From: Drosophila pseudoobscura
Taxonomy: Eukaryota; Arthropoda; Insecta; Diptera; Drosophilidae
DNA length: 64,000 nt
Reading direction: 5' to 3'
NCBI RefSeq assembly: GCF_009870125.1
Contig: NC_046679.1
Span: 23,436,001 to 23,500,000 of the forward strand
Positions 34,267 to 45,700 of this stretch are shown here, piece after piece. Both the position numbers and the translations under genes were made by a program. Numbering within the stretch: position 1 is the stretch's first letter; every line of letters starts with the position of its first letter. Under the pieces are notes generated by a model. It saw nothing but the letters and a program-made list of their open reading frames with translations. It ran no database searches and had not been told where the DNA came from.

Positions 34267-35888
34267 TTACTTGTTCTTTATCGCGGCCCAATAACGCTCC
34301 AGCTCGATTCCCTCCCAATTGAAAGATTTGGTCAAAACACTGAAAATGAAAGAAGAAATATTATGAGATTTACATAATGCCTGAGTGGAGAGGGACATGG
34401 AAAATTTTCCAACAGTTCAAGTGGGAACATGCAAAAATTACTGCTCATAATCATAATTCCCAAGGAGCACGAAGCGGGCGTAAGAGAGAAAGATAAAGAT
34501 TAAGAGAGAGAAAGGAAGAGTAACAAGTTCCATAGGCGCAGTCGGAAGTGGATAGAAATGATTGGGGATTGTTTGTGGGATGGGAAGAGATTTCGCGGTG
34601 CCTACTGCACCGATGGCCAAGATTGACAATGATCATGCACATATGGACGCCATGCACTTGGTCTGGGACGGGTCTGGCCTGGTCAACCGCATGGAAGCGG
34701 GGGAATGATGTAATCCTAACATTGTATCCGAGTTGCACAATTTTTAGCTCTGTCTTTGTCTGGTTTTTGGCCAACTTCCGAGTCGGACACTCACTTTTTG
34801 CTCAGATACAACAGCACTTCCTGCTCCTTTTCGGTGAGACCCTGTTCGAAAGCCGCCAGATTGATCTGGAGCAACTGCCGCGTTTGCATGCCAGTGAGGA
34901 AGGTGCTCACTTCCCCCAGTTTCATGGAGTAGTAGAGGGCCAGTTTTCCCAGCTCCACACCGCGCTGCAAGCAGACAGCTGCTGCCTTGCGGCCCAGAGC
35001 CTTTTGTTCATCGGTGGCTGGATGCCACGGCGGCGGACCAGCATTTGTGAGTAGGCCCAAGCCATGGGCAGCAGCAGATATTACGCCAAGATTCTGTGAC
35101 TTGAAGAAATCCAGGTATTCAAGAAGCGTGTCATCGGTTAGAGTGTACCTGCAATATGTCAGCACCGTCTGAAAGCAGTTTATAAAACTTTGGTAAGTCA
35201 GGGACAAATCCTCCATTGGGTTACGTACATCGAACCTTCCTGGTGCTCGGGATAGACACTCCTTGAGCACAGAAATGGGATAAGCAGAGACGCCAATATA
35301 CTTGGCCTTTCCCTCCTTGACCAGCGCCTCCAAGGTGGGCAATGTTTCATTGAGAACAATATCCAAATTCTCAGCAAATTCAATATCATGGATTTGGATG
35401 ACATCCACATATTGCAGGCCCAAAAGCTTTAGGCTCTTTTCCACACTTTCGCGAGTCTTCTTGGCACTGAAGTCGAACATTTTGTTGGGATCAAGCTCAT
35501 AGCGAGCCACTTTAGTGGCTATATAATAGGACTCCCGAGGCACATCCTTCAAGGCCTGGCCGAGCACCTCTTCGGACCGTCCTTGTCCATACCATGGAGC
35601 AGTATCAATATAATTGATACCCGATTTCAAGGCATCCTGCACTGTTTTGATGCCCTCTTCAAGATCAAAACTGAAGCAGAAAGAGAACATGTCGTATTTT
35701 AAGAGTTCCGCATAAGAGATCGATTAAAAATATATCTCTTACCCATAGTTGGCACACAGCGCACCGCCACCGAATGAAATCTTCGATACTTCTAGACCTG
35801 TTTTTCCGAGCTTGCGGTATTCCATGCGCCGCACCTTCTCCTCATCGTGGAAACCCTTCACATAGGTAGCCGGCAATGTTCCAGACAT
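34267..35888 (-). CDS. Aldo/keto reductase 1 (L-galactose dehydrogenase-like)
   Basis: Four exons on the minus strand: 35888..35743, 35670..35229, 35168..34795 and 34339..34267, giving 344 residues. The start MSGTLPATYVKGFHDEE and RRMEYRKLGKTGLEVSKISFGG open the AKR barrel. The catalytic tetrad is visible: Asp in NYIDTAP, Tyr in PWYGQG, Lys in YIATKVARY and His in VIQIHDIE. The last exon (TKSFNWEGIELERYWAA) is set by homology to the same exon in the neighbouring paralogue; the AGCAAAAA|gtgagt donor precedes it. The family reduces aldehydes/ketones or oxidises aldoses with NADP(H); the physiological substrate in flies is not known to me. I recall a similar cluster in D. melanogaster (CG3397, CG18547, CG12224) but do not assign one-to-one orthology. 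Confidence 0.85.
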
Positions 35889-37018
35889 TTTGAGTCGCGT
35901 CTAATCTATGTCACTCTGTGATGAAATTCTTACCCCATCCAGAGGAATACTGACAACAAATTTCCGTATATTCAGTTTATATTTGCCAAAACCGACAAAG
36001 AGAACAGAGCTGAAGTGCACTTAAACAAACAAATACATTCATATGTATGTACATATACATTTGCGATTATGTACTGATATGACCGAGTGTTTGCGAACAG
36101 AAGCGAAGCGGATTCGAGTTTGATACGAAAGATTATAGTATGGGAGAGAGAGCATAAGGCATATCACCTGCGCTGTGCTCAAAGCTGCTGAAAAAAGCTG
36201 CAAGCGTGCAAGGGAGATAGAGAGAGAGTGAGAGCGAAAGATTAGAATAGAGAGAAGAATTGATCAAAGTTGTACCTTCCCAAGGAATATTTTCATATAA
36301 AGGTGAGGCGTTTCCAGCAGCGCTCTTAAAGGTGTGGTGTTTTACCTCACCTTTTATAAAAAATCTTGAATTCAAAAAAGTATGTTGGATTGAAGATGTA
36401 TCCATATTCTCATACATCTGACGCTGCTGATGCTGTTAGAAAAATGCGTACGAAGCATGCAAGTTTTTTCAACTACTCTTAGAACTGAGTCTTATTCAGG
36501 TTTGTTTAACGTTGTTCTCTTCCAGCCTGTGCTTTTTCCGTTTATGGATACTCTCTTTTGCACTCTCTGGGTGCAAAAATCATGCAATTTGAGAAGTCAA
36601 TTAAGCCGGCTACGATTTTAATATAAAGACATAAAGACATTCGAGCATGTATGTATAAATAATTTAATCAAGAAAATATAAAACACTTGTAAACATACTC
36701 TTGTATATAAATATTGTTTGATGTACCAGGTAACTACAATTGATCTGTGGATGAACCTGAGCTTATCTTTGAAATAATGGCGAATTTTTCCAATTAAGCT
36801 GAGTAAACATTGGAAATGAAACGATTACCAAGGAAAATGCATATGATTCCTGGTCTACAATGGCTTGTTACTTGGAAGTGAAAGGATTTCAAACAAAATG
36901 ATAAGTATTTTTCCTTCAATAATTACTTTATTTTATCTGTATTAATTAATTTACAATATATGGCAAAGAACGATCTTTTTGCAGTCTTCTTCAGCGTTTC
37001 TTCAGCTTTGATCTCTAC
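35889..37018. other. Spacer between the two aldo/keto reductase genes
   Basis: Holds the promoter of reductase 1 and the 3' UTR of reductase 2. A GA-rich gagagagagtgagagcga stretch lies near 36216-36240, a possible GAGA-factor site cluster. An imperfect inverted repeat occupies 36296-36358. No gene recognised. Confidence 0.45.
36296..36358. repeat. Imperfect inverted repeat (hairpin potential)
   Basis: Arm tataaaggtgagg (36296-36308) pairs with cctcaccttttata (36345-36358), with one extra base in one arm and a 36-base loop that itself holds a further aaaggtgtggtg copy. It lies about 400 bp upstream of reductase 1. Confidence 0.6.
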
Positions 37019-38247
37019 TCATTGGAACTTGTCCACAGTGGATAAAGTGGAGCCCCAACTATACGATTTGGTGAAAACACTGAAACAAAGACAGAGAAAG
37101 AAATACATGTTTAAATGGTGATTGGGGATTGGATTGGATTGGACTGGATTGGATTGGGGGAACCTGTTTTGGGGGCTGAGGCCAAGTTCGACCCGGTTCC
37201 AGTGGCAGTGGCAGTGGCAGTGCCAGTGCCGGTACCCGTGATGCAATTGCTAACACCAAATCCAACTTGCACAATTCCTACTTACTTTTCGCGCAGATAC
37301 TGCAGCACTTCCTGCTCGTGCGAGGTAAGGCCGTCGAAGATCGCGTCCAGATTAACCTGCAGCAAGCGGCGATTGGGGATGCCGATGAGGAAGGTGGCTG
37401 CTCCGTCCAGTTGCATGGTGTAGTACATGGCCAACTTGCCCAGCTCCACGTCCCGCTGCTTGCAGATCTCTGCTGCCCGACGACCCAGAGCCTGAAGCTC
37501 CGGACTACCGGGATGTATGGCTGGGGGTCCAGCATTGGTGAGTAGCCCCAGCGAGTGGGCAGCGGCACAGATGACGCCCACATTGAGCTCCTTAAAGGTC
37601 TTCATATGGCGCAGCAGGGTGTTGTCTAACAGTGTATATCGCGCATAATTGAGGACCACCTGGATGCGACCCTTGCCACGCTCGGCGCACTCCTTGAGCA
37701 CGTCCACATCGTAGGCGGTGATCCCAATGAATCGAGCCTTGCCCGCCTTCACATACTCCTCCAGAACGGGGATAGTCTCATTAAGAACCATGTCTAAGCT
37801 GGGGGCAGCATCCACATCGTGCACCTGAAGAACGTCCACCTGTTCCAGGCCAAGTAGATCCAGGCTACGCTTCACACTCTCCCTCGCCTTGGCTGCAGTG
37901 TAGTTGAACATTTTCTTAGGATCAAGCTCATAGCGAGCCACCTTAGTGGCTATGTAGTAGGCCTCCCGGGGCACATCCTTCAGGGCCTGGCCGAGCAGCT
38001 CCTCCGAATTGCCATAGAAGGGAGCCGTGTCAATGTAGTTGATGCCCGATTTGATGGCCTCATGCACCGTCTTGATGCCCTCTTCTCGTTGAAAATCGTT
38101 GTAGAAAATGGAGGAAAGGGTGGCACCACCCAGTGCAATCTTGGACACTCGAAGTCCTGTGCTGCCCAGCTCCCGGTACTCCATGCGTCGCACTAGCTCC
38201 TCATTATGGAAGCCCTTGACAAAGGTGGCTGGCAGTTCTCCTGGCAT
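37019..38247 (-). CDS. Aldo/keto reductase 2 (L-galactose dehydrogenase-like)
   Basis: Two exons on the minus strand: 38247..37286 and 37079..37019, giving 340 residues. It starts MPGELPATFVKGFHNEE and shows the AKR tetrad: Asp in NYIDTAP, Tyr in PFYGNSEE, Lys in YIATKVARY and His in VLQVHDVD. The last short exon (VFTKSYSWGSTLSTVDKFQ) follows a 206-bp intron and matches the last exon of reductase 1 in position and phase. The first exon is 962 nt, exactly the sum of the first three exons of reductase 1, so the two upstream introns of the paralogue are simply absent here. Close paralogue of reductase 1 on the same strand, from a local tandem duplication. Confidence 0.87.
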
Positions 38248-38302
38248 CTTGACTTTGTGGATGCTTAAGTTGAAATAGGTACGGTACGTAGACTGGTAAG
38301 GG

Positions 38303-38310
38303 CTTTTATA
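38303..38310 (-). promoter_or_regulatory. TATA box of aldo/keto reductase 2
   Basis: TATAAAAG on the minus strand, 56-63 bp upstream of the ATG at 38247, in a GC-flanked context (CCTATAAAAGCCC). It implies a very short 5' UTR of around 30 bases. No strong initiator was seen at the expected start. Confidence 0.6.
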
Positions 38311-38769
38311 GGGCTTGGACCACCTTTTCAGTAGCGATAAGAAATGAGAAGTATGTACATATATGTAAGTTCTTTAAGTGTGTGCGCTCCGAAACCGCAA
38401 TCTTAAACTGTTTACACTCTCTCTTGCATTGGGCTCTCTTTGGGAGGTTCTCTTACAATGTTTTGTGCTCTTTTTGGGGTAGTATTTTTGCATTGTAGGA
38501 GCAGAGCAGTTGGGGTTCTGTTATCTACGAGCTCTCTTCCGAATGATGGAACAGTACGAGCATAGTTCTTGCTTCTAACATCATAGAACGAATATAAGGC
38601 ACTGTTATCTTCGAGTTCATGATGATTGCAGTTAATCCGATTTGTATCCATTTATAGTTCCTGAATCCTGAGTCCTACAAACACAAAATAGCCCTTGTAG
38701 CCTCGCCGCGCACACTACACCCAGTGTGCATTCCCAAAATTAATGCAAATTTGTTTTTGCATTCTCTGG

Positions 38770-39790
38770 CGCACTATTTTTATACCCAAAACTCAAAATG
38801 AGTATTGTGGTATATTAGATTTGTGGTAAAAGTGGATGTGTGTAACGTCCAGAAGGAATCGTTTCCGACCCCATAAAGTATATATATTCTTGATCAGCAT
38901 CAATAGCCGAGTCGATTGAGCCCTGTCTGTCTGTCCGTCCGTCCGTCTGTCCGTCTGTCCGTCCGTCCGTCTGTCCGTCTGTCCGTCCCCTTCAGCGCCT
39001 AATGCTCAAAGACTATAAGAGCTAGAGCAACGATGTTTTGGATCCAGACTTCTGTGATATGTCACTGCTACAAAAATATTTCAAAACTTCGCCCCCCCAC
39101 TTCCGCCCCCACAAAGGACGAAAATCTGTGGCATCCACATTTTTAAAGATACGATAAAACCAAAAACGCAGAATCGTAGAGAATGACCATATCTTTAAGA
39201 CTGCAGAATCTGAATTGGATCGTATTATTATTATAGCCAGCATCAAGAAATCAATTTCATTTTTTCTCGCCCTGTCTCTCTCTAACACACACGTAGCATA
39301 GGCGGCTTTGCTTAGAGTAAAACATTAGCGCCTAGATCTCAGAGACTATAAAAGCTAGAGCAACCAAATTTGGTATCCACACTCCTAAGATATCGGACCG
39401 AGACGAGTTTGTTTCAAAATTTCGCCACACCCCCTTCCGCCCCCGCAAAGGATGCAAATCTGGGGATATTCACAAATCTCAGAGAGTATTAAGGCTAGAG
39501 TAACCAAATTTAGTGTCCGTACTCCTGTTAGATCTCACTATAAAACGTATATCTCAAAATTTCGCCCCACCCCCTTCCGCCCCCACAAAGGACGAAAATC
39601 TGTTGCATCCACAATATTGCACATTCGAGAAAACTAAAAACGCAGAATCATAAATAATGACCATATCTATCAGGTTGCTGAATCTGGATCAGATCGGATC
39701 ATTTTTATAGCCAAAGGAAACAAATCAATTTGCAGTGGCTACGCAGCGCCCGACGTCACGCTCAGACTGATTTTCTGTCTCTCTCGCACG
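38770..39790. repeat. mini-me-like element, copy 1
   Basis: The diagnostic layout of dipteran mini-me elements is present: a TA-rich run (aaagtatatatattct, about 38876-38890), the conserved core tgatcagcatcaatagccga and gtcgatt (about 38891-38917), then a (GTCT/GTCC)n tract at about 38922-38990. The rest, to about 39790, holds three diverged copies of an internal segment with aatttcgcccc...ccttccgcccccacaaaggacgaaaatctg at about 39075-39140, 39417-39465 and 39552-39612. The element ends gattttctgtctctctcgcacg, where the minisatellite begins. mini-me elements are known for generating microsatellites; this copy is longer than the usual one because of its internal repeats. Confidence 0.75.
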
Positions 39791-41696
39791 CACAATTATA
39801 ATAACAATTATTAAAAAAAATCAAAAATAACAATTATAATAACAATTATTCAATAAAAATCAGGAATAACAATTATAATAACAATTATTCAAAAAAATTA
39901 AGAATAATATTTATAATATCAATTATTAAAAAAAATCAAGAATAACAGTTATAATAACAATAAATAATTCAATAAAAATCAAGAATAACAGTTATAATAA
40001 CAATTATTCAATAAAAATCAAGAATAACAGTTATAATAACAATTATTCAATAAAAATCAAGAATAACAGTTATAATAACAATTATTCAATAAAAATCAAG
40101 AATAACAGTTATAATAACAATTATTCAAAAAAATCAAAAATAACAATTATAATAACAATTATTCAAAAAAATCAAAAATAACAGTTATAATAACAATTAT
40201 TCAATAAAAATCAAGAATAACAGTTATAATAACAATTATTCAATAAAAATCAAGAATAATATTTATATAAAACAATTATTCAAAAAAATCAAGAATAACA
40301 ATTATAATAACAATTATTCAATAAAAATCAAGAATAACAATTATAATAACAATTATTCAAAAAAAATCAAGAAAAACAGTTATAATAACAATTATTCAAT
40401 AAAAATCAAGAATAACAATTATAATAACAATTATTCAAAAAAATCAAAAATAACAGTTATAATAACAATTATTCAATAAAAATCAAGAATAACAGTTATA
40501 ATAACAATTATTCAATAAAAATCAAGAATAACAGTTATAATAACAATTATTCAAAAAAATCAAGAATAACAGTTATAATAACAATTATTCAATAAAAATC
40601 AAGAATAACAGTTATAATAACAATTATTCAATAAAAATCAAGAATAACAGTTATAATAACAATTATTCAATAAAAATCAAGAATAACAGTTATAATAACA
40701 ATTATTCAATAAAAATCAAGAATAACAATTATAATAACAATTATTCAAAAAAATCAAGAATAACAGTTATAATAACAATTATTCAATAAAAATCAAGAAT
40801 AACAATTATAATAACAATTATTCAATAAAAATCAAGAATAACAATTATAATAACAATTATTCAATAAAAATCAAGAATAACAGTTATAATAACAATTATT
40901 CAATAAAAATCAAGAATAACAGTTATAATAACAATTATTCAAAAAAATCAAGAATAACAGTTATAATAACAATTATTCAATAAAAATCAAGAATAACAAT
41001 TATAATAACAATTATTCAAAAATAACAGTTATAATAACAATTATTCAATAAAAATCAAGAATAACAGTTATAATAACAATTATTCAATAAAAATCAAGAA
41101 TAACAATTATAATAACAATTATTCAAAAAAATCAAGAATAACAGTTATAATAACAATTATTCAATAAAAATCAAGAATAACAATTATAATAACAATTATT
41201 CAATAAAAATCAAGAATAACAATTATAATAACAATTATTCAAAAAAATCAAGAATAACAGTTATAATAACAATTATTCAATAAAAATCAAGAATAACAAT
41301 TATAATAACAATTATTCAATAAAAATCAAGAATAACAATTATAATAACAATTATTCAATAAAAATCAAGAATAACAATTATAATAACAATTATTCAATAA
41401 AAATCAAGAATAATAGTTATAATAACAATTATTCAATAAAAATCAAAAATAATAATTATGTTATAAAAATCAAGAATAACAATTATAATAACAATTATTC
41501 AAAAAAATCAAGAATAACAGTTATAATAACAATTATTCAAAAAAATCAAGAATAACAGTTATAATAACAATTATTCAATAAAAATCAAGAATAACAATTA
41601 TAATAACAATTATTCAACAAAAATCAAGAATAATAATTATAATAACAATTATTCAATAAAAATCAAAAATGATAATTATGTTATAAAAATCAAGAT
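39791..41696. repeat. Large AT-rich minisatellite, 38/39-bp unit, about 48 copies
   Basis: A tandem array of about 1.9 kb. The unit is taacagttataataacaatt followed by attcaataaaaatcaagaa (39 bp). Common variants are AACAATTATA for AACAGTTATA, and attcaaaaaaatcaagaa (38 bp) for the T-containing form; the two sites vary almost independently between units. The first units (39791-39965) and a few internal ones are more diverged (tatttataat types), while the central units are near-identical, as expected of an array homogenised by unequal exchange. Near the right end a motif with aataattatgttataaaaatcaag occurs twice (about 41435-41475 and 41655-41695), marking a larger duplication unit of about 220 bp. 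G+C is very low (roughly 15%). Confidence 0.93.
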
Positions 41697-42235
41697 ACTT
41701 AAAATGAGTGTAGGCGTACATACATATATTAGATTTGTGGTGAAAATGGAGGTGTGTAACGTCCAGAGGGATAAAGTATATATATTCTTGATCAGCATCA
41801 ATAGCCGAGTCGATTGAACCCCGTCTGTCTGTCCGTCCCTATAAGCGCCTAGGGCTCAAAGATTATAAGAGCTAGAGCAACGACATTTTGTATCCAGACT
41901 TCTGTAATATGTCACTATTACACATACATTTCAAAATTTCGCCCCACAGGAGGCGGAAGGGACCTCCACAAAGGACGAAAATATGTGGCATCCACAATAT
42001 TGAAGATTCCAGAAAACTAAAAACGCGCAATCATAGAGAATGACCAGATTGCTATCAGATTGCTGAATCTGGTTCTGATTGGATCATTTTTATAGCCAAA
42101 AGGAACAAATCCAGCGGCGCCCGACGACATGTTCATACTGATTTTCTGTCTCTCTCGCACGAACTCTTTGTCGTGCCGTTTAATATTAGCGGCGTCTGCC
42201 GGAGAAGAGCCATACTGACTAAGTATTGGGTATAA
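41697..42235. repeat. mini-me-like element, copy 2
   Basis: A second, shorter copy in the same orientation: acttaaaatgagtgtagg, then ggataaagtatatatattct, the core tgatcagcatcaatagccga (about 41789), and a short (GTCT)n(GTCC) tract near 41822-41838. The body resembles copy 1 (ctataagcgcctagggctca, gatcatttttatagccaaa) and contains the gattttctgtctctctcgcacg end seen in copy 1, then continues to a gtattgggtataaa end near 42230. It flanks the minisatellite on the right. Confidence 0.75.
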
Positions 42236-42240
42236 ATGTA

Positions 42241-42708
42241 GAGTTGCGGTGTCCGCAGCAACTCACAACGTTCCCCCTCGTTCACTTTTCGGTTGTGCTT
42301 CTGCCTGTCGCCGGTTGTCGAAGAATAAATTTCGATGCACTGGAGGCAGTTGGGCGCAAAAACATGCATTCTAACTATTCAAGAGCCTTAATCTTAAATA
42401 GTGCCAAATAGTGCTAGAAAATCGCCAATTTTTGAGTTAGTTCTTTCTTTGCTACTACTTTTTTTTGTATTCGATAAATCTTTCTCTCTGTTTTCCCATA
42501 TTTTTATACATTCCTCTATTCGAATATCCTTTGTTTTTAATACTATTTTTCTTTTATTTAACCGAGTGAAGTCACAGCTTTTGGGCCATTTTGAATCAAT
42601 CGAGAAATCAAATCGTTAAGAGTTAATATAAATATATACTTTATATATATGTATACGATCATATATGTGCTTGAGATAGAGGAAAGGGAGCGACCATCAT
42701 TGCTCCGC
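42241..42708. other. mfas 3' flank
   Basis: AT-rich sequence following the mfas stop on the minus strand, with a pyrimidine-rich stretch at 42440-42560 (plus strand). It presumably holds the mfas 3' UTR. No gene recognised. Confidence 0.45.
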
Positions 42709-45700
42709 TCAGAAGAAGACATCAAAGTCGCTCTGTGGCTGATAGCCAGCGCCTGGCGGGATCAGCTGGGGTCGTTGCTGGGCACGTTGTGGCCTCGGCA
42801 CAATGATGTCATTGATCTCGTGGAGAATGCCATTGGTGGCCACCACATCGCACTTGGTTACGCCGGCATTCTCAATCTTGGGCCGACGATCGCGAGTGAT
42901 GCGCAAATGCTGACCCCCGATCGATTCGATGGAGCGCACAAAAGGCCAGTTGGTGGGAATGATGCCAGCACAGCAGACAACATCCTCCACAATGTGAGTC
43001 TTGACCATGGCCACTAGTTCCGCCTGGGTCTGGACTGCGGGCTTCTGGGTCTCACCCGACTCGCTGAACTCATCAAAGACATCGTTCTTGGGCACCAGCA
43101 GGGTGTAGCTATTCGAATCGTTGGACAGCAGCTGGGTCAGATTGGCCTTGCGCACCAGCTCCAAGAATTTGCTGTAGCCGGGATTGGCCTCCAGCACCTT
43201 GAGCATATTCTGTGGATATTACAGGGTAGCAGAACATTTAGAATCTGTATAACAGGATGGTATCTCCAACTCACATTCTTGGGTGGCGTCAGTGGACGAT
43301 CCAGCTGATGCAGCACCGAGCCACAGCTCTCGTCATCGAAATGCACCAGGCGGGCACAGTTCACGGTGGCACGATTCATCACATCCGAGAAGAGAGCATG
43401 GGTGGAATACAGATTCAGACGGACATTGGAGCCGGCCATCGTAGGCAGGGACTTCTCCGACAGATCGCACGTCTTGATCATGGGCTTGACAACGTGATAG
43501 TTGAGGAACTCCAACAGATCCAGATTGTGGTTAAGAACCTCCGGCTGCTCCTTCAGAAGACGAGCCCACTCCGTGTTCTGCAGTGCCTTGTCTATGGGTG
43601 CAAAGATCGTCACATTGTTCAGATCATCGAACTGATCGTCATAGCCAGAGGCCTCCAACAACTGCTTGAAGATGGTCAGGTTCTTCTGCGATATCAGAGT
43701 GGTCATGGGCAGTGCCGTCTCCGTGGGCAGAATGGTATCGATCACATGGAGCACACCATTTGTACCCATAATATCCGCTTCCATTATCTTGGCCACGTTA
43801 TTGATGAAGATCGAAGACGGTCCAGTCTGATTCTCAGCGCGCTGAGTGCGATTGAGCAGCAGGGGCTCACCCAGCAAATTGAAGGCTGTCGTCTTGGCTC
43901 CGGGAACTGTAGCCAGCGAGCAGAAGGTAAGATCCAGCATGTGGTTCTTGAGGATGTCTATAAAAGATTTGGTTTGAATTAATTATGATTGCAAGTCTTC
44001 TAGGGATCTAAGGTACTCACTCGACGCACAGCCACGTCCCTCCTTCAGAGCCCGTCGCAGATGCGGCTCCAGCTTATCGAAGGCCAAATCGGTGGGCACA
44101 AAGATGGTCACCGGCTTCTCACCCTCCAACATGGCACTCAGATTGGTCTTCTCCAGAACTGTGCGCATTATGGACATATCCGGGCGCTCGCGAATGATAT
44201 CCATCACGTTCTTGGTCAGGGGCTGGAGCATTCCATTCAGTGTATGGACAACGGCCTGCTCGGAGAGCTTGTCGTGCTTATCGATTGGCACACAGTTGGC
44301 GGAATAGCGGTAGGGCTCTAGACCCAGAGCTGGGGGTAGCTGGTAGCTGTTGATGCGGATCTTCTGGTCTGGCACCTCCGTTTGCAGCAGCTGCTCGTTG
44401 GGTACATCCTCCAGTTCAAGTTCTCCGAGAACTGCATGAAGCTTGTAGATGGACGATGGCTTTGTTTTATCAGCATTGGCTTGGTCCACTGCCTGTGGGA
44501 TTACCGAGGAATAGGATTAGTGCGGGATCCCCATACTCCTTTGCTCTACCACTTACATTCTCCTGCTGCTGCTGGGCATGGTACTCCATAAAGTCCTGAT
44601 CCTTGGGCAAAAACAGAGTCACCTTCTTGCCACTGCCCTGACCCAGCATGTCCGACAGTTCTCCGGCTTTGCGGGCACTCTCGATGAACTGCTTGGCTCC
44701 CATGTCGCCGGCCGTAACCTCCACATCCTTGATGTCGATCTTCTCGCAGGGTGTGCTAAAGTCCGCGTTCCTCGAGCGCCCATAGCCGTGACAGCACTGA
44801 CGTGTCAACGTCAGGGTCTTCTTTTTGCCATTTTGATTGACGCTGCGCAGAGGGAAGAAGGAAGAAAATGCAACAGAGTCTTGGGTAATCCCCTGCCACC
44901 CCATTCATTTTGACTTACATCTTGGTGCAGACGTGCTTGTTGGGCTTCTCCATGCAGGAGTTTACGCTGAACTGGAACTGTCCGAAGAGTGGGGATCGCA
45001 CAACGCTGCTGACGCCGTCACGTTCCTGGCCAAAGGTGTCAACGGTTTCATCACCCTCGGTCTCTGTGGCCACGGTCTCGCCTTCCTCTTTCTCGGTGCA
45101 CACATTGGGACTGGTGGGAAGGAAGAGGAATCATCGAGATGTTTGTTAATTATTCAGTTGTGTAATGATTGAAGCTTTTCGTTGGATAATCGTTTGCCGA
45201 GCGATGCAGTGATGCAGCGATCTCTGAAGATTGCAACTGGTGTACATAACCCGTTTGAGGCGGTCGTACTTGTTCGACCCACCCTCACAGAACTGTGCAA
45301 TTATTTCGACAACTGGCTAACAGATCTATTGATTTGCAAATGTTTAAATGCATTACAAGGGCTTGAATTTGAGCTTTAATGTTTAAACGATACAAAACCG
45401 GTTGAAAGCAGCTAAGATTCGTGTAATCTAAACTGTTGAGGTACCTACAGGAATGTGAAAGATCTCTGTTGCATACGTAGAACTCATTCATACGAGTACA
45501 ATGGAATCATATCTCCCATAAACAAGTATAGTTATATAATGAGTAATTCCTTTATTTATGTAGCGATCCTCGGTGAGCTCCCTACAAGTGAGTAGGGAAC
45601 TCATTCATACGAGTACAATGGAATCATATCTCCCATAAACAAGTATAGTGAAATAATAAATAATTGCTATATTTATGTAGCGATCCTCGGTGAGCTCCCT

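Noticed and set aside
39791-41696. Regularly repeated unit of 38-39 bp, superficially like a CRISPR array
   Set aside because: Units are head-to-tail with no unique spacers, in an insect genome next to mini-me elements; it is a minisatellite.
42133-42369. Short minus-strand frame at the right edge of mini-me copy 2
   Set aside because: Spans the repeat boundary and shows no protein similarity.
43257-43982. 241-codon plus-strand open frame
   Set aside because: Antisense shadow of mfas FAS1 exons.
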